Source of the DNA: Rhodanobacteraceae bacterium
Lineage (GTDB): Bacteria; Pseudomonadota; Gammaproteobacteria; Xanthomonadales; Rhodanobacteraceae
Assembly (NCBI GenBank): GCA_030167125.1
Contig: CP126531.1
Span: 1,116,001-1,180,000, forward strand
Length of the DNA: 64,000 bases
Reading direction: 5' to 3'
A model generated the notes under the pieces. The model was not told where the DNA came from, ran no database searches, and saw only the letters and a list, made by a program, of their open reading frames with translations. The position numbers and the translations under genes are program-made. This document shows, one piece after another, positions 8,046 through 19,135 of the stretch (position 1 is the first letter of the stretch; each line of letters opens with the position of its first letter).

Positions 8046-9389
8046 ATGAGCCAACCATTACCTCCCGTGAAGTACGTCCGCACCTCGCATGGCGACATCG
8101 CCTATCGCGTCGTGGGGGACGGGCCTGCGAATCTGCTGCTGGTCAACCCGATGAGCCGCAGCATCGAGACACTGTGGGACTATCCGGCCAACGCCGCGAT
8201 GCTGGACAAGCTGGCGCACGGCCACCGGCTGATCGCGTTCGACCGGCGCGGCTGCGGTATTTCCGATCCGCTGCCTTCGGACGTGCCGCCGACCTGGGAA
8301 GACTGGCTGGAAGACATCGTGACCGTGCTCGACCACCTGGGCGCGAACGAAGTGTCGCTGCTGGCCGAACGCGACGCGGCCGCGGCCTCGATGCTGTTCG
8401 CGGGCAGCCATCCGGATCGCGTCCGCGCGCTGGTGCTCGGCAATACCAGCGCGCGTTTCCGGGCGGCGCCGGGCTATCCGTGCGGCGAAAGTGACGAGCG
8501 CTCCGACCAGTTGTCGGTGATGTGGGACAGCGCGTGGGGCACCGAACGCATGGTGTCGCAGACGCGCCAACTGCTCGTCAACGATCCGGATTACGTGCAG
8601 TGGGTGATGCGCATGCAGCGCGTGTCCTACTCGCCGCGCCGCGCGGGCACGGAGTTCCGCTACATCATCAATTTCGACGCGCGTTCGGTGCTGTCGGCGA
8701 TCCACGCGCCGACATTGATCCTGCATCGACGCGACTTCGCCGTCATTCCCGTCGCGCACGCGCATTACCTGGCCGAACACATCGAGTCGGCGAAACTCGC
8801 CGTGCTGGCCGGCAGCGACATGGACGTGCTGGTGCCGGGCGATGACAGCACGCTGGATTTGATCGGCCGGTTCCTCGGCAGCCTCGGGCCGGTCAGGCAT
8901 TCCGAGCGCGCGCTCACCACGGTGCTGTGCCTCGGCATCGCGCAATCGGATCAACTGGCCGCCAACCTCGGCCACGCGCGCTGGCAGGATCTGCTGATAC
9001 GCCAGCGCGCCATCGTGCGCGCGGAGCTAGCGCGTTTCGACGGGCACGAGGCTTCGCGTTCGCTGGACGGGTTCCTGGTCAGCTTCGACGGACCCGCGCG
9101 TGCACTGCGCTTCGCAAGCACGGTGCGGCAGGTGTTGCGCGATCAACTGCGGCTGGAAATCCACGCGGGCGCGCACACCGGCGAATGCACGCGCGCGGGC
9201 GACAAGCTGAGCGGCCCGGCGGTCGAAATCGGTTCGGCGGTGCTGCAGGCCGCGCAGGCAGGCGAAGTGCTGGCCACGGCCGCGGTCAGGGATCTCGGCG
9301 TCGGCTCCGGCATCGAATTGCGCGAACTCGGCGCGCAGGTCCTGAAAGGCGTGCCGGGCCGCTGGCAGCTGTACGCGCTCGAGGGCTGA
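8046..9389 (+). CDS. Alpha/beta-hydrolase fused to adenylate-cyclase-like domain; both catalytic centres degenerate
   Basis: The 447-residue product has an alpha/beta-hydrolase fold (about residues 1-280, with HGDIAYRVVGDGP and FDRRGCGISDPL) joined to a class III nucleotide-cyclase-like domain (about 290-447, ending ELGAQVLKGVPGRWQLYAL). This fusion is known in actinobacteria and some proteobacteria. The usual GxSxG elbow reads AERDA, putting Arg109 at the nucleophile, and the catalytic His position appears to be Met259 (GSDMD). In the cyclase part the metal-binding FTDI reads CLGI (Gly297 for Asp); the second Asp is kept (LDGF, Asp341), but the transition-state Arg appears to be Ala398. It is probably a pseudoenzyme, acting as a sensor or scaffold. 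Confidence 0.78.
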   Translation: MSQPLPPVKYVRTSHGDIAYRVVGDGPANLLLVNPMSRSIETLWDYPANAAMLDKLAHGHRLIAFDRRGCGISDPLPSDVPPTWEDWLEDIVTVLDHLGANEVSLLAERDAAAASMLFAGSHPDRVRALVLGNTSARFRAAPGYPCGESDERSDQLSVMWDSAWGTERMVSQTRQLLVNDPDYVQWVMRMQRVSYSPRRAGTEFRYIINFDARSVLSAIHAPTLILHRRDFAVIPVAHAHYLAEHIESAKLAVLAGSDMDVLVPGDDSTLDLIGRFLGSLGPVRHSERALTTVLCLGIAQSDQLAANLGHARWQDLLIRQRAIVRAELARFDGHEASRSLDGFLVSFDGPARALRFASTVRQVLRDQLRLEIHAGAHTGECTRAGDKLSGPAVEIGSAVLQAAQAGEVLATAAVRDLGVGSGIELRELGAQVLKGVPGRWQLYALEG

Positions 9390-9392
9390 GGC

Positions 9393-10385
<993 letters not shown>

Positions 10386-10574
10386 TCAAGAACTTCCACT
10401 CGTCCGCCGCGCGCGATTCGATGCGGCGATTTCCTGCGGCAGTTGCGTTCGTGACTTCGGTGCGTCGCGCGCCGCGGCCCGGGCGACCGGCCGCGACGAG
10501 TCGTGCAGCATGGGGAGTTTGTCGCGGTATTTCAAGCACGCGGTGATTGCGATTTTTGCACGAGGATGATTTCA

Positions 10575-11642
10575 ATGCGTATTGGCGTTCCTTCCGAAAC
10601 CAAGACCCTCGAGGGCCGCGTCGCCCTCGTTCCCGCGGCCTGCGCGGACCTGATCCGCCACGGCCACGAGGTTTGGCTGCAGTCGGGTGCGGGCGAGAAG
10701 AGCGGTTTCGCCAACGAGCGTTACACCAAGGTCGGCGTGAAGATCGCCAAGGACGCTGCCGCGCTGTATGACAAGGCGGAAATGATCGTCAAGGTGAAGG
10801 AGCCGATCGAAGGCGACCTGAAGCTGCTGGAGAAGCGCCACCTGCTGTTCTGCTACCTGCACCTCGCGCCCGATCCCAAGCTGACCCGTGCGCTGCTGAA
10901 GATCGGGCTGACCGGCGTCGCGTTCGAGAGCGTGCAGGAAGTCGATGGTTCGCTGCCGCTGCTGGCGCCGATGTCGGTGATCGCCGGCAAGCTGGCGACG
11001 CAGTGCGGCACCACGCTGCTGCACCAGCCGAACGGTGGCAAGGGCAAGCTGCTGGGCGGCATGGCCGCGACCGAACGCGGCAAGGTCGTGGTGCTGGGTG
11101 CGGGCGTCGCCGGCGGCAATGCGGCCAAGCTCGCGGCGCGCGGCGGCAGCAACGTGGTGGTATTCGACAAGCGCCCCGATCGCCTGGCGCAGGCACGCCT
11201 GTGGGGCGACAACGTCACCGCGCTGTACGCGTACGAATCGGCGGTGGCCGAGGAAGTCGCGACCGCCGACCTGGTGGTCGGTGCGGTGTTGATCCCGAGC
11301 GCCAAGGCGCCGCGCGTGGTCAGCAAGGCCATGGTGAAGTCGATGGAGAAGGGCAGCGTGCTGATCGATATTTCCATCGACCAGGGCGGCTGCTTCGAAA
11401 CTTCCAAGCCGACCACGTGGAAGGATCCGACCTACGTCGTCGATGGCGTCACGCACTTCTGTGTCACCAACATGCCGGGCGCCGTGCCGCAGACCTCGTC
11501 GCAGGCGATCTCGGCGGCGATCCTGCCGTACGTGACGCGGCTCGCACAGAAGAACTGGCACAAGGACGCGGTGCTCGCGAGCGGCATCAACGTCGCCGGC
11601 GGCGAGCTGGTGCATCCGGCGTTGAAGGGCATGAAACTCTGA
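10575..11642 (+). CDS. ald: Alanine dehydrogenase
   Basis: Catalyses NAD-dependent oxidative deamination of L-alanine to pyruvate and ammonia. The 355-residue product keeps the family's catalytic Lys (K75 in KVKEP) and His (H96 in YLHLAPD), the nucleotide-binding LGAGVAGGNAA and the C-terminal NVAGGELVHPAL. Close relatives are the transhydrogenase alpha subunits, but length and C terminus fit Ald. The chosen ATG has GAGGA nine bases upstream; the frame is open further up without support. Ald genes are often controlled by Lrp-type regulators, but none is encoded beside it. Confidence 0.95.
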   Translation: MRIGVPSETKTLEGRVALVPAACADLIRHGHEVWLQSGAGEKSGFANERYTKVGVKIAKDAAALYDKAEMIVKVKEPIEGDLKLLEKRHLLFCYLHLAPDPKLTRALLKIGLTGVAFESVQEVDGSLPLLAPMSVIAGKLATQCGTTLLHQPNGGKGKLLGGMAATERGKVVVLGAGVAGGNAAKLAARGGSNVVVFDKRPDRLAQARLWGDNVTALYAYESAVAEEVATADLVVGAVLIPSAKAPRVVSKAMVKSMEKGSVLIDISIDQGGCFETSKPTTWKDPTYVVDGVTHFCVTNMPGAVPQTSSQAISAAILPYVTRLAQKNWHKDAVLASGINVAGGELVHPALKGMKL

Positions 11643-11668
11643 AGCGGGCACATGACAACCCGCCAACG

Positions 11669-11698
11669 ACGGCCGCCTTCGGGCGGCCGTTGCATTTG
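11669..11698 (+). terminator. Rho-independent-like terminator after ald
   Basis: A strong hairpin ACGGCCGCC-TTCG-GGCGGCCGT, with a stable UUCG tetraloop, lies 27 bases after the ald stop and is followed by TGCATTT. The U-tract is short but present. Confidence 0.75.
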
Positions 11699-11881
11699 GG
11701 GCGGGGCGCCGTTTGCAGAAGGACGGCGCGTTGCGGGGAATGGCTCAGCCTGAATCCGTTCGGCAACCGCGAACCGGAAACCGATGAAACGCCGTTATAG
11801 TTTCACCCGTCACTGTCGGTTCCAACGGGGTTGCCACGCGTGGCGCGTGCGAGAGTTCAGGCTGAAGCGAAATCCACGGGA

Positions 11882-14167
11882 ATGAGCGAGCGCGCGCGCA
11901 GGTTGCTGCGCGAGGCCGCCGCGTTGCTGCTGTTCCCGCTCGCGGTGTACCTGTTCGCGTGTCTCGCGGGCTACAGTGCGTCCGATCCTGGCTGGTGGCA
12001 TACCGGCACGCCGGGGCAGGAGGTGCACAATTTCGGCGGTTCGGTCGGCGCCTACATCGGCGACCTGCTGTTTCATCTGTTCGGCGTCATCGCGTATGCA
12101 TTCCCGTTGCTGCTGGTGGTCTTGGCGGTCGGCGTGCTGCGCGGCTGGTACCGGCGCGGCGACGGCGAAAGCAAATGGGAACCCAGCCTGCGCCTGGTCG
12201 GCTTCGTCGTTTTCTTCGTCGGCAGTTGCGGGCTCGCGTGGCTGCACGCCTCGGATCCGCAATGCAACGACGTGGTCGGCGCCGGCGGATTGCTTGGCTG
12301 CGGCGCGGGCGGCGTGCTGCATCGCGGCTTCGGTGAACTCGGCGCCTTGCTGCTGCTGCTCGCGATGACCCTGATCGCGGTGACGTGGATCACCGGCTTG
12401 TCGTGGTTCCGCGTGATGGACTGGACGGGCCAGCGGGTGCTCGTCGCCGCGGCCTGGCTGCGCGGCAAGCTGAAGCGCGCGCCGGAAACCCTGGCCGCGC
12501 GCGCCGCGCGCGTCGAACGCGAAACCGCGCGCAAGGAAGATGCCGAGCGCCGGGCCAAACGCGAGCCGGTGCGCATCGAACCGGCGCCCGCGCCGATCGT
12601 GAAAAGCGAACGCGCCAAGCGCGAAACCCAGATTCCGTTGTTCACCGGCGCGGCATCGGAAGGCGAATTGCCGCCGCTGTCGCTGCTGGAAGAGCCGCAG
12701 CCGCAATCGGGCAAGGGCTATTCCGAAGAAACGCTGGAAGTGCTGTCGCGCCAGGTCGAAATGAAGCTCAAGGATTTCCGGATCGATGCGCACGTGGTCA
12801 GTGCGCATCCAGGCCCCGTCATCACGCGCTTCGAACTGGAGCCCGCGCCCGGCGTGCGCGGCAGCCAGATTTCCTCGCTCGACAAGGACATCGCGCGCGG
12901 CCTGTCGCTGGTCAGCGTGCGCGTCGTCGATGTGATTCCCGGCAAGAACGTGATCGGCCTCGAGATTCCGAACGCGCACCGCGAGACCGTGTACCTGTCG
13001 GAAATCTTCAGTTCGCGCGAATACGGCGATGCGCGCTCGCCATTGTCGCTGGCGCTGGGCAAGGACATCGGCGGGCGGCCGGTAGTGGTCGATCTGCAGA
13101 AGATGCCGCACCTGCTGGTCGCGGGCACGACGGGTTCCGGCAAGTCGGTGGCGTTGAACGCGATGGTGCTGTCGCTGCTGTTCAAGGCCAAGCCCGCAGA
13201 TGTGCGCATGATCATGATCGACCCGAAGATGCTGGAGCTGTCGGTGTACGACCGTATTCCGCACCTGTTGGCGCCGGTCGTCACCGACATGAAGGAGGCC
13301 GCCAACGCGCTGCGCTGGTGCGTGGCCGAGATGGAGCGCCGCTACAAGCTGATGGCGGCGGTGGGTGTGCGCAACCTGGCCGGTTTCAACAAAAAGGTGC
13401 GCGACGCCGAAGCCGCGGGCCAGCCGCTCCCCGATCCGCTGTTCAAGAGCAATCCCGATGCGCCGGAAGACAAGGCGCAGCCGCTGGAGCCGCTGCCGTT
13501 CATCGTGGTGATCATCGACGAATTCGCCGACATGATGATGATCGTCGGCAAGAAGGTCGAGGAATTGATCGCGCGTCTGGCGCAGAAGGCGCGCGCGGCG
13601 GGCGTGCACCTGATCCTGGCGACGCAGCGCCCGTCGGTGGACGTGATCACCGGCCTGATCAAGGCCAACATCCCGACCCGCATCGCGTTCCAGGTCTCAT
13701 CGAAGATCGACTCGCGCACCATCCTCGACCAGTCCGGCGCGGAAACGCTGCTCGGCAACGGCGACATGCTGTACCTGCCGCCCGGCACCGCGACGCCCGA
13801 ACGCGTGCACGGCGCGTTCGTGGGCGACGACGACGTGCACAAGGTCGTCGAGTGGCTGCGCACGCAGGGCGAGCCGAGTTACATCGAAGGCGTGCTGGAA
13901 GAAGTGCAGGCGCTGGGCGACGGCAAGGTCATCAATGAGTCGGGTTTGCCCGAGGAAGAAGACGGCAACGACGACAACGCGCTGTACGACAAGGCGGTGC
14001 AGATCGTCACCACCAGCCGGCGCGCGTCGATTTCCGGCGTGCAGCGGCACCTGCGCATCGGCTACAACCGCGCCGCGCGGCTGATCGAGCAGATGGAGCA
14101 GGATGGCGTGGTGACGGCGCCGCAGCACAATGGGCAGCGCGAGGTGATCGCTCCGCCGCCGCCGTAG
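11882..14167 (+). CDS. ftsK: DNA translocase FtsK
   Basis: FtsK pumps chromosomal DNA at the septum and activates XerCD at dif. The 761-residue product has four N-terminal membrane helices, an arginine/glutamate/proline linker, the motor with Walker A GTTGSGKS (near residue 420) and Walker [13 protein letters not shown], and a C-terminal gamma winged helix ([20 protein letters not shown]) that reads KOPS. The linker is short, so the protein is close to SpoIIIE/short-FtsK size, as usual in xanthomonads. The first ATG is annotated; a TTG 51 bases earlier is also in frame. Confidence 0.95.
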   Translation: MSERARRLLREAAALLLFPLAVYLFACLAGYSASDPGWWHTGTPGQEVHNFGGSVGAYIGDLLFHLFGVIAYAFPLLLVVLAVGVLRGWYRRGDGESKWEPSLRLVGFVVFFVGSCGLAWLHASDPQCNDVVGAGGLLGCGAGGVLHRGFGELGALLLLLAMTLIAVTWITGLSWFRVMDWTGQRVLVAAAWLRGKLKRAPETLAARAARVERETARKEDAERRAKREPVRIEPAPAPIVKSERAKRETQIPLFTGAASEGELPPLSLLEEPQPQSGKGYSEETLEVLSRQVEMKLKDFRIDAHVVSAHPGPVITRFELEPAPGVRGSQISSLDKDIARGLSLVSVRVVDVIPGKNVIGLEIPNAHRETVYLSEIFSSREYGDARSPLSLALGKDIGGRPVVVDLQKMPHLLVAGTTGSGKSVALNAMVLSLLFKAKPADVRMIMIDPKMLELSVYDRIPHLLAPVVTDMKEAANALRWCVAEMERRYKLMAAVGVRNLAGFNKKVRDAEAAGQPLPDPLFKSNPDAPEDKAQPLEPLPFIVVIIDEFADMMMIVGKKVEELIARLAQKARAAGVHLILATQRPSVDVITGLIKANIPTRIAFQVSSKIDSRTILDQSGAETLLGNGDMLYLPPGTATPERVHGAFVGDDDVHKVVEWLRTQGEPSYIEGVLEEVQALGDGKVINESGLPEEEDGNDDNALYDKAVQIVTTSRRASISGVQRHLRIGYNRAARLIEQMEQDGVVTAPQHNGQREVIAPPPP

Positions 14168-14170
14168 CCA

Positions 14171-14283
14171 CTCACCCCTTTCCGCAGGAAGGGGGTCGCG
14201 CACCGCAGGTGCGCGGGGGGATGTCGTCGCTGACCGGAAGCCATCCCCCTCAATCCCCCTTCCTGCGGAAGGGGGAGGGATTT
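14171..14283. repeat. G-rich inverted-repeat element, ftsK-lolA interval
   Basis: Two facing copies of a palindrome (CCCTTTCCGCAGGAAGGGGG and CCCCCTTCCTGCGGAAGGGG) are separated by a GC-rich core containing a hairpin GCGCACC-GCA-GGTGCGC. The same theme occurs at 21428-21546, 24440-24592, 25428-25520, 33440-33556 and 47047-47095. It may act as an RNA end or attenuator between ftsK and lolA. Confidence 0.7.
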
Positions 14284-14345
14284 AACCTAATGCTCCATTC
14301 ACATGGCCCGCGCAGAATGCGCGTCACGCCAATAAAGGGAACATC

Positions 14346-14978
14346 ATGCGCAAATTCATTCTGCTGGTGATGTTGTCGTTGTTCGCTGTTCCCGCCTTCG
14401 CAGCTACCGGCGCGCGCGCGCGGCTGGATGCATTCGCCAACGGCCTGCATTCGCTGCGCGGCAATTTCAGCCAGACGGTGTACGACGCGCACGGCAACGT
14501 CAACGGCTCCAGCAATGGCACGCTGGCGCTCGAGACGCCGCGCCTGTTCCGCTGGCAGGTGACCGATCCCTACCAGCAGTTGATCGTCGCCGATGGCAGG
14601 AAGGTGTGGGTCTACGAACCCGACCTTCAACAAGTGACGGTGCGCGACCAGGGCACCGAGGAAGCGCACAGTCCGCTGACCGTGCTGACCGACCTGTCGC
14701 AGCTCGACACCGAGTTCAAGGCAACCGATGCAGGCACGCGCGACGGCCTCGAATGGCTGCGCCTGGTGTCGCGCAGCAAGGACCCGCAATTCGAATACGC
14801 CGAGATCGGCTTCGATGCATCCGGACCGCGCCGGATGGTGTTCAAGGACACGCTGGGCAATCGCACCGAGATCGCGTTCTCCGGCTGGCAGCGCAATCCG
14901 TCGCTGCCGGCGGACACGTTCACTTTCGTGCCGCCGAAGGGTACCGACGTGGTGGGCGATGCCAGCGCCCGGCACTGA
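14346..14978 (+). CDS. lolA: Outer-membrane lipoprotein carrier protein LolA
   Basis: LolA takes lipoproteins from LolCDE at the inner membrane and carries them across the periplasm to LolB. The 210-residue product begins with a signal peptide (KFILLVMLSLFAVPAFA), followed by ARLDAFANGLHSLRGNFSQT, which is typical of LolA, and a hydrophobic-cavity beta sheet (PRLFRWQVTDPYQQLIVADG). The order ftsK-lolA-rarA-serS is conserved in gammaproteobacteria. A GGGA ribosome-binding site precedes the ATG, and a repeat element separates it from ftsK. Confidence 0.93.
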   Translation: MRKFILLVMLSLFAVPAFAATGARARLDAFANGLHSLRGNFSQTVYDAHGNVNGSSNGTLALETPRLFRWQVTDPYQQLIVADGRKVWVYEPDLQQVTVRDQGTEEAHSPLTVLTDLSQLDTEFKATDAGTRDGLEWLRLVSRSKDPQFEYAEIGFDASGPRRMVFKDTLGNRTEIAFSGWQRNPSLPADTFTFVPPKGTDVVGDASARH

Positions 14979-14990
14979 TTCACCGCGCGC

Positions 14991-15671
14991 GTGATTTCCA
15001 GACTCCCGCGCTGGGTGCTGTATGGCGGCATCGTGCTGGCGTTCATCGCCGGCATGATCAACGCGGCGGGTTATCTCGGTTTTCGCCATCAGGCGATCAC
15101 CCACATGACCGGCACCACTTCGCTGCTCGGCATCGCCGCGGCGGACGGGGATGCCGGGAACCTGCTGCACTTCGGTATGGTGCTGCTGGCGTTTTTCGCG
15201 GGCTGTGCGCTCAGCGGGTTCATCACCGGCGACAGCGCGTTGCGCCTGGGCCGCCGTTACGGCGTGGCACTGGCGACGGAATCGGTGCTGTTGTTCATCG
15301 CCGTGCCGTTGCTGCACCGGCAAGTCGACGCGGGATTGTGGCTCGCCGCGGCCGCATCCGGATTGCAGAACGCGATGGCCGGCACCTTCAGCGGCGCGGT
15401 GGTGCGCACCAGCCACGTATCGGGCATCGTCACCGATCTCGGCACGTTCTTTGGTCAGTGGCTGCGCGGTGCAGAAGTGGACCTGCGCAGAGTGAGGCTT
15501 TACGGCGCACTGTTTGCCGGTTTTCTCTGGGGCGGCGTTGCCAGCGCGCTCGCATTCCCGTACTGGCAGGAACGCACCTTGCTCGCACCGGCTGTCCTGA
15601 CGGGACTGGTCGGCATCGCTTATGTCATCTACCGGCATCGGCATGGCGCCGTTGCTATCGTCGAAGGCTGA
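14991..15671 (+). CDS. YoaK/DUF1275 family membrane protein
   Basis: A 226-residue inner-membrane protein with about six predicted helices. YoaK/DUF1275 features include FIAGMINAAGYLGF near the start, HMTGTTSLLG in the first loop and the second-half repeat SGLQNAMAGTFSGAVVRTSHVSGIVTDLG. Function in the family is unknown; a transport-like role is inferred from topology. It starts at GTG 12 bases after lolA, so it is probably cotranscribed. It is an insertion relative to the common lolA-rarA neighbourhood of enterics. Confidence 0.85.
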   Translation: MISRLPRWVLYGGIVLAFIAGMINAAGYLGFRHQAITHMTGTTSLLGIAAADGDAGNLLHFGMVLLAFFAGCALSGFITGDSALRLGRRYGVALATESVLLFIAVPLLHRQVDAGLWLAAAASGLQNAMAGTFSGAVVRTSHVSGIVTDLGTFFGQWLRGAEVDLRRVRLYGALFAGFLWGGVASALAFPYWQERTLLAPAVLTGLVGIAYVIYRHRHGAVAIVEG

Positions 15672-15702
15672 TCCCGCCCAACGACGGCCCTAAGATGTCC
15701 GT

Positions 15703-17049
15703 ATGCCACGCCGAACCGCCAGCCCAACCAGCAACGCGCTGTTCCCCGAATCCGATGCGCTGAAGCCGCTCGCCGAGCGGATGCGTCCGCGCACGCTGGA
15801 TGAAATCGTCGGCCAGGATCGCCTGCTCGGCAAGGGCAGTGCGTTGCGTCGCGAACTGGAGGCCGGTCGCGTGCATTCAATGGTGTTGTGGGGACCGCCC
15901 GGCTGCGGCAAGACCACGCTGGCTTTGCTGGTGGCGCAATACGCCGACGCACACTTCCAGGCGATCTCCGCCGTGTTGTCGGGTCTCGCCGACGTGCGCA
16001 AAGCGTTGGCCGAAGCCGAAGCGCTGTACGCGCAGGGCCGGCGGAGCGTGCTGTTCGTGGACGAGGTGCACCGCTTCAACAAGGCCCAGCAGGACGCGTT
16101 CCTGCCGCACATCGAGCGTGGCGTGATCGTGTTCGTCGGGGCGACCACCGAGAATCCGTCGTTCGAATTGAATTCGGCGCTGCTGTCGCGCTGCCGCGTG
16201 CACGTGATGGACGCGGTGGGCGCCGAGGCCATCGTCGTCGCGTTGAAGCGCGCGCTGGACGACGACGAACGCGGGCTCGGCGCGTTGCACCTGCAGGTCG
16301 AAGACGAAGCGTTGTCGTTGATGGCGAAGGCCGCCGACGGCGATGTGCGGCGCGCGCTGACGTTTCTCGAAATCGCGGCGGAACTGGCGCATAAAAACCG
16401 CATCGACGAATCGACATTGCAACAAGTGCTGGCTGATCGCACCCGCCGCTTCGACAAGGGCGGCGAGCAGTTCTACGACCAGATCTCGGCGTTGCACAAG
16501 TCGGTGCGTTCGTCCGATCCCGACGCCGCGCTGTACTGGCTGGTGCGCATGCTGGATGGCGGCTGCGAGCCGCTGTACCTCGCGCGCCGCATGGTGCGGA
16601 TGGCCGTCGAAGACATCGGACTCGCCGATCCGCGCGCGTGGCAGCTCACGCTGCACGCCTGGGACACCTACGAGCGATTGGGTTCGCCCGAAGGCGAGCT
16701 CGCGCTGGCCGAAGCGGCGCTGTATCTCGCGATGGCGCCCAAGAGCAACGCGGCCTACGTCGCTTACGGCGCCGCGCGCGCCAACGTGCGTGAAACCGGC
16801 ACGCTGGAAGTGCCCATGCACCTGCGCAACGCGCCCACGAAGCTGATGAAGGGTCTCGGTTACGGCAAGGGCTACCAGTACGACCCCGACGTCGCAGGCG
16901 GCGTCGCGCTGGACCAGCAATGCCTGCCCGATGCACTCGCCGGCACCGAGTTCTACGCGCCGACCGCGAACGGCATCGAGGCGAAGATCAGGGAAAAGCT
17001 CGCCGCGCTGCGGCAGGCGAGGGCGGCGGCGCGCAAAAGCGACAGCTGA
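15703..17049 (+). CDS. rarA: Replication-associated recombination protein A (MgsA/RarA)
   Basis: A AAA+ clamp-loader-like ATPase acting at stalled forks and ssDNA gaps. The 448-residue product has Walker A GPPGCGKTT (64-72), Walker B VLFVDEVHRFNKAQQD, sensor phrase GATTENPSFELNSALLSRCR and the C-terminal tetramerisation region LRNAPTKLMKGLGYGKGYQY. Order lolA-(yoaK)-rarA-serS is preserved. Length and motifs are normal for the family. Confidence 0.96.
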   Translation: MPRRTASPTSNALFPESDALKPLAERMRPRTLDEIVGQDRLLGKGSALRRELEAGRVHSMVLWGPPGCGKTTLALLVAQYADAHFQAISAVLSGLADVRKALAEAEALYAQGRRSVLFVDEVHRFNKAQQDAFLPHIERGVIVFVGATTENPSFELNSALLSRCRVHVMDAVGAEAIVVALKRALDDDERGLGALHLQVEDEALSLMAKAADGDVRRALTFLEIAAELAHKNRIDESTLQQVLADRTRRFDKGGEQFYDQISALHKSVRSSDPDAALYWLVRMLDGGCEPLYLARRMVRMAVEDIGLADPRAWQLTLHAWDTYERLGSPEGELALAEAALYLAMAPKSNAAYVAYGAARANVRETGTLEVPMHLRNAPTKLMKGLGYGKGYQYDPDVAGGVALDQQCLPDALAGTEFYAPTANGIEAKIREKLAALRQARAAARKSDS

Positions 17050-17102
17050 AGATCGTTTCGGGCATCGCGTCATTTGCGCGTATTCGCCCACCACCACGAT
17101 AA

Positions 17103-18566
<1,464 letters not shown>

Positions 18567-18598
18567 TATCCGCTTCAACACGCAGAACATCATAGAAT

Positions 18599-18708
18599 CG
18601 TCATTCCGGCGAAAGCCGGAATCCACCTTGGTACTCTTGCACATTGAACAAGATCAAAATGGATTCCGGGTTCCGATCCGATGAAGCCGGATCGGCCCCG
18701 GAATGACG
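18599..18708. repeat. Inverted-repeat element with TCATTCCGG ends
   Basis: The outer arms CGTCATTCCGG and CCGGAATGACG are perfect inverted repeats about 110 bp apart, and inner parts (GGCGAAAGCCGGAATCCA and TGGATTCCGGG) extend the pairing. The form is that of a small non-coding MITE-like or REP-like element common in proteobacterial intergenic regions. It lies between serS and the tRNA-Ser array and has no coding capacity. Confidence 0.7.
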
Positions 18709-18719
18709 AAGCAGGTTTC

Positions 18720-18859
18720 GGAGAGGTGGCTGAGTGGTCTAAAGCACCGGACTTGCTCGCGGAGGCAGGATGCCGTAGCGAACATCGGCGTAAGCCGATG
18801 GCCCGAAGGGCGAGGCACAGGATGTGCCGAGTCAATCCTGCGTACTTGTTTGATGTTGT
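18720..18859 (+). pseudogene. Interrupted, truncated tRNA-Ser copy (unit 1)
   Basis: The first 36 bases (GGAGAGGTGGCTGAGTGGTC onward to ACTTG) are identical to the 5' part of the intact tRNA-Ser. Inside the anticodon loop the sequence is broken by a 78-nt insert (18756-18833), then resumes AATCCTGCGTAC and ends in the variable arm; the T arm and 3' acceptor strand are missing. The insert is closed by CTCG/CGAG and holds four hairpins in a row (GGCA-GGA-TGCC; CATCGGC-GTAA-GCCGATG; GCCC-GAA-GGGC; GGCACA-GGA-TGTGCC). It cannot make a tRNA. Confidence 0.85.
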
Positions 18860-18999
18860 GGAGAGGTGGCTGAGTGGTCTAAAGCACCGGACTTGCTCGC
18901 GGAGGCAGGATGCCGTAGCGAACATCGGCGTAAGCCGATGGCCCGAAGGGCGAGGCACAGGATGTGCCGAGTCAATCCGGCGTACCTGTTTGATGTTGT
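18860..18999 (+). pseudogene. Interrupted, truncated tRNA-Ser copy (unit 2)
   Basis: A direct tandem copy of unit 1, differing at only two of 140 positions (18979 G for T, 18986 C for T). Here the restored 3' side reads AATCCGGCGTAC, so the anticodon stem CCGGA/TCCGG could re-form around the insert. The last bases (TGTTTGATGTTGT) are shared with unit 1 and lie directly against the intact tRNA gene, serving as its 5' flank. Confidence 0.85.
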
Positions 19000-19089
<90 letters not shown>

Positions 19090-19135
19090 TCCTGATCCGT
19101 CCTACACTGTTTCGCATGCGAAGCGTGCGAGGCGG

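Noticed and set aside
18756..18833. Group I or group II intron in a tRNA anticodon loop
   Set aside because: Only 78 nt, without the catalytic core elements of either class, and the host copies lack the 3' half of the tRNA, so splicing could not give a working tRNA.
18720..18999. CRISPR array or tandem protein repeat
   Set aside because: The repeat is a full 140-bp unit without unique spacers and contains tRNA sequence; no cas genes are near.
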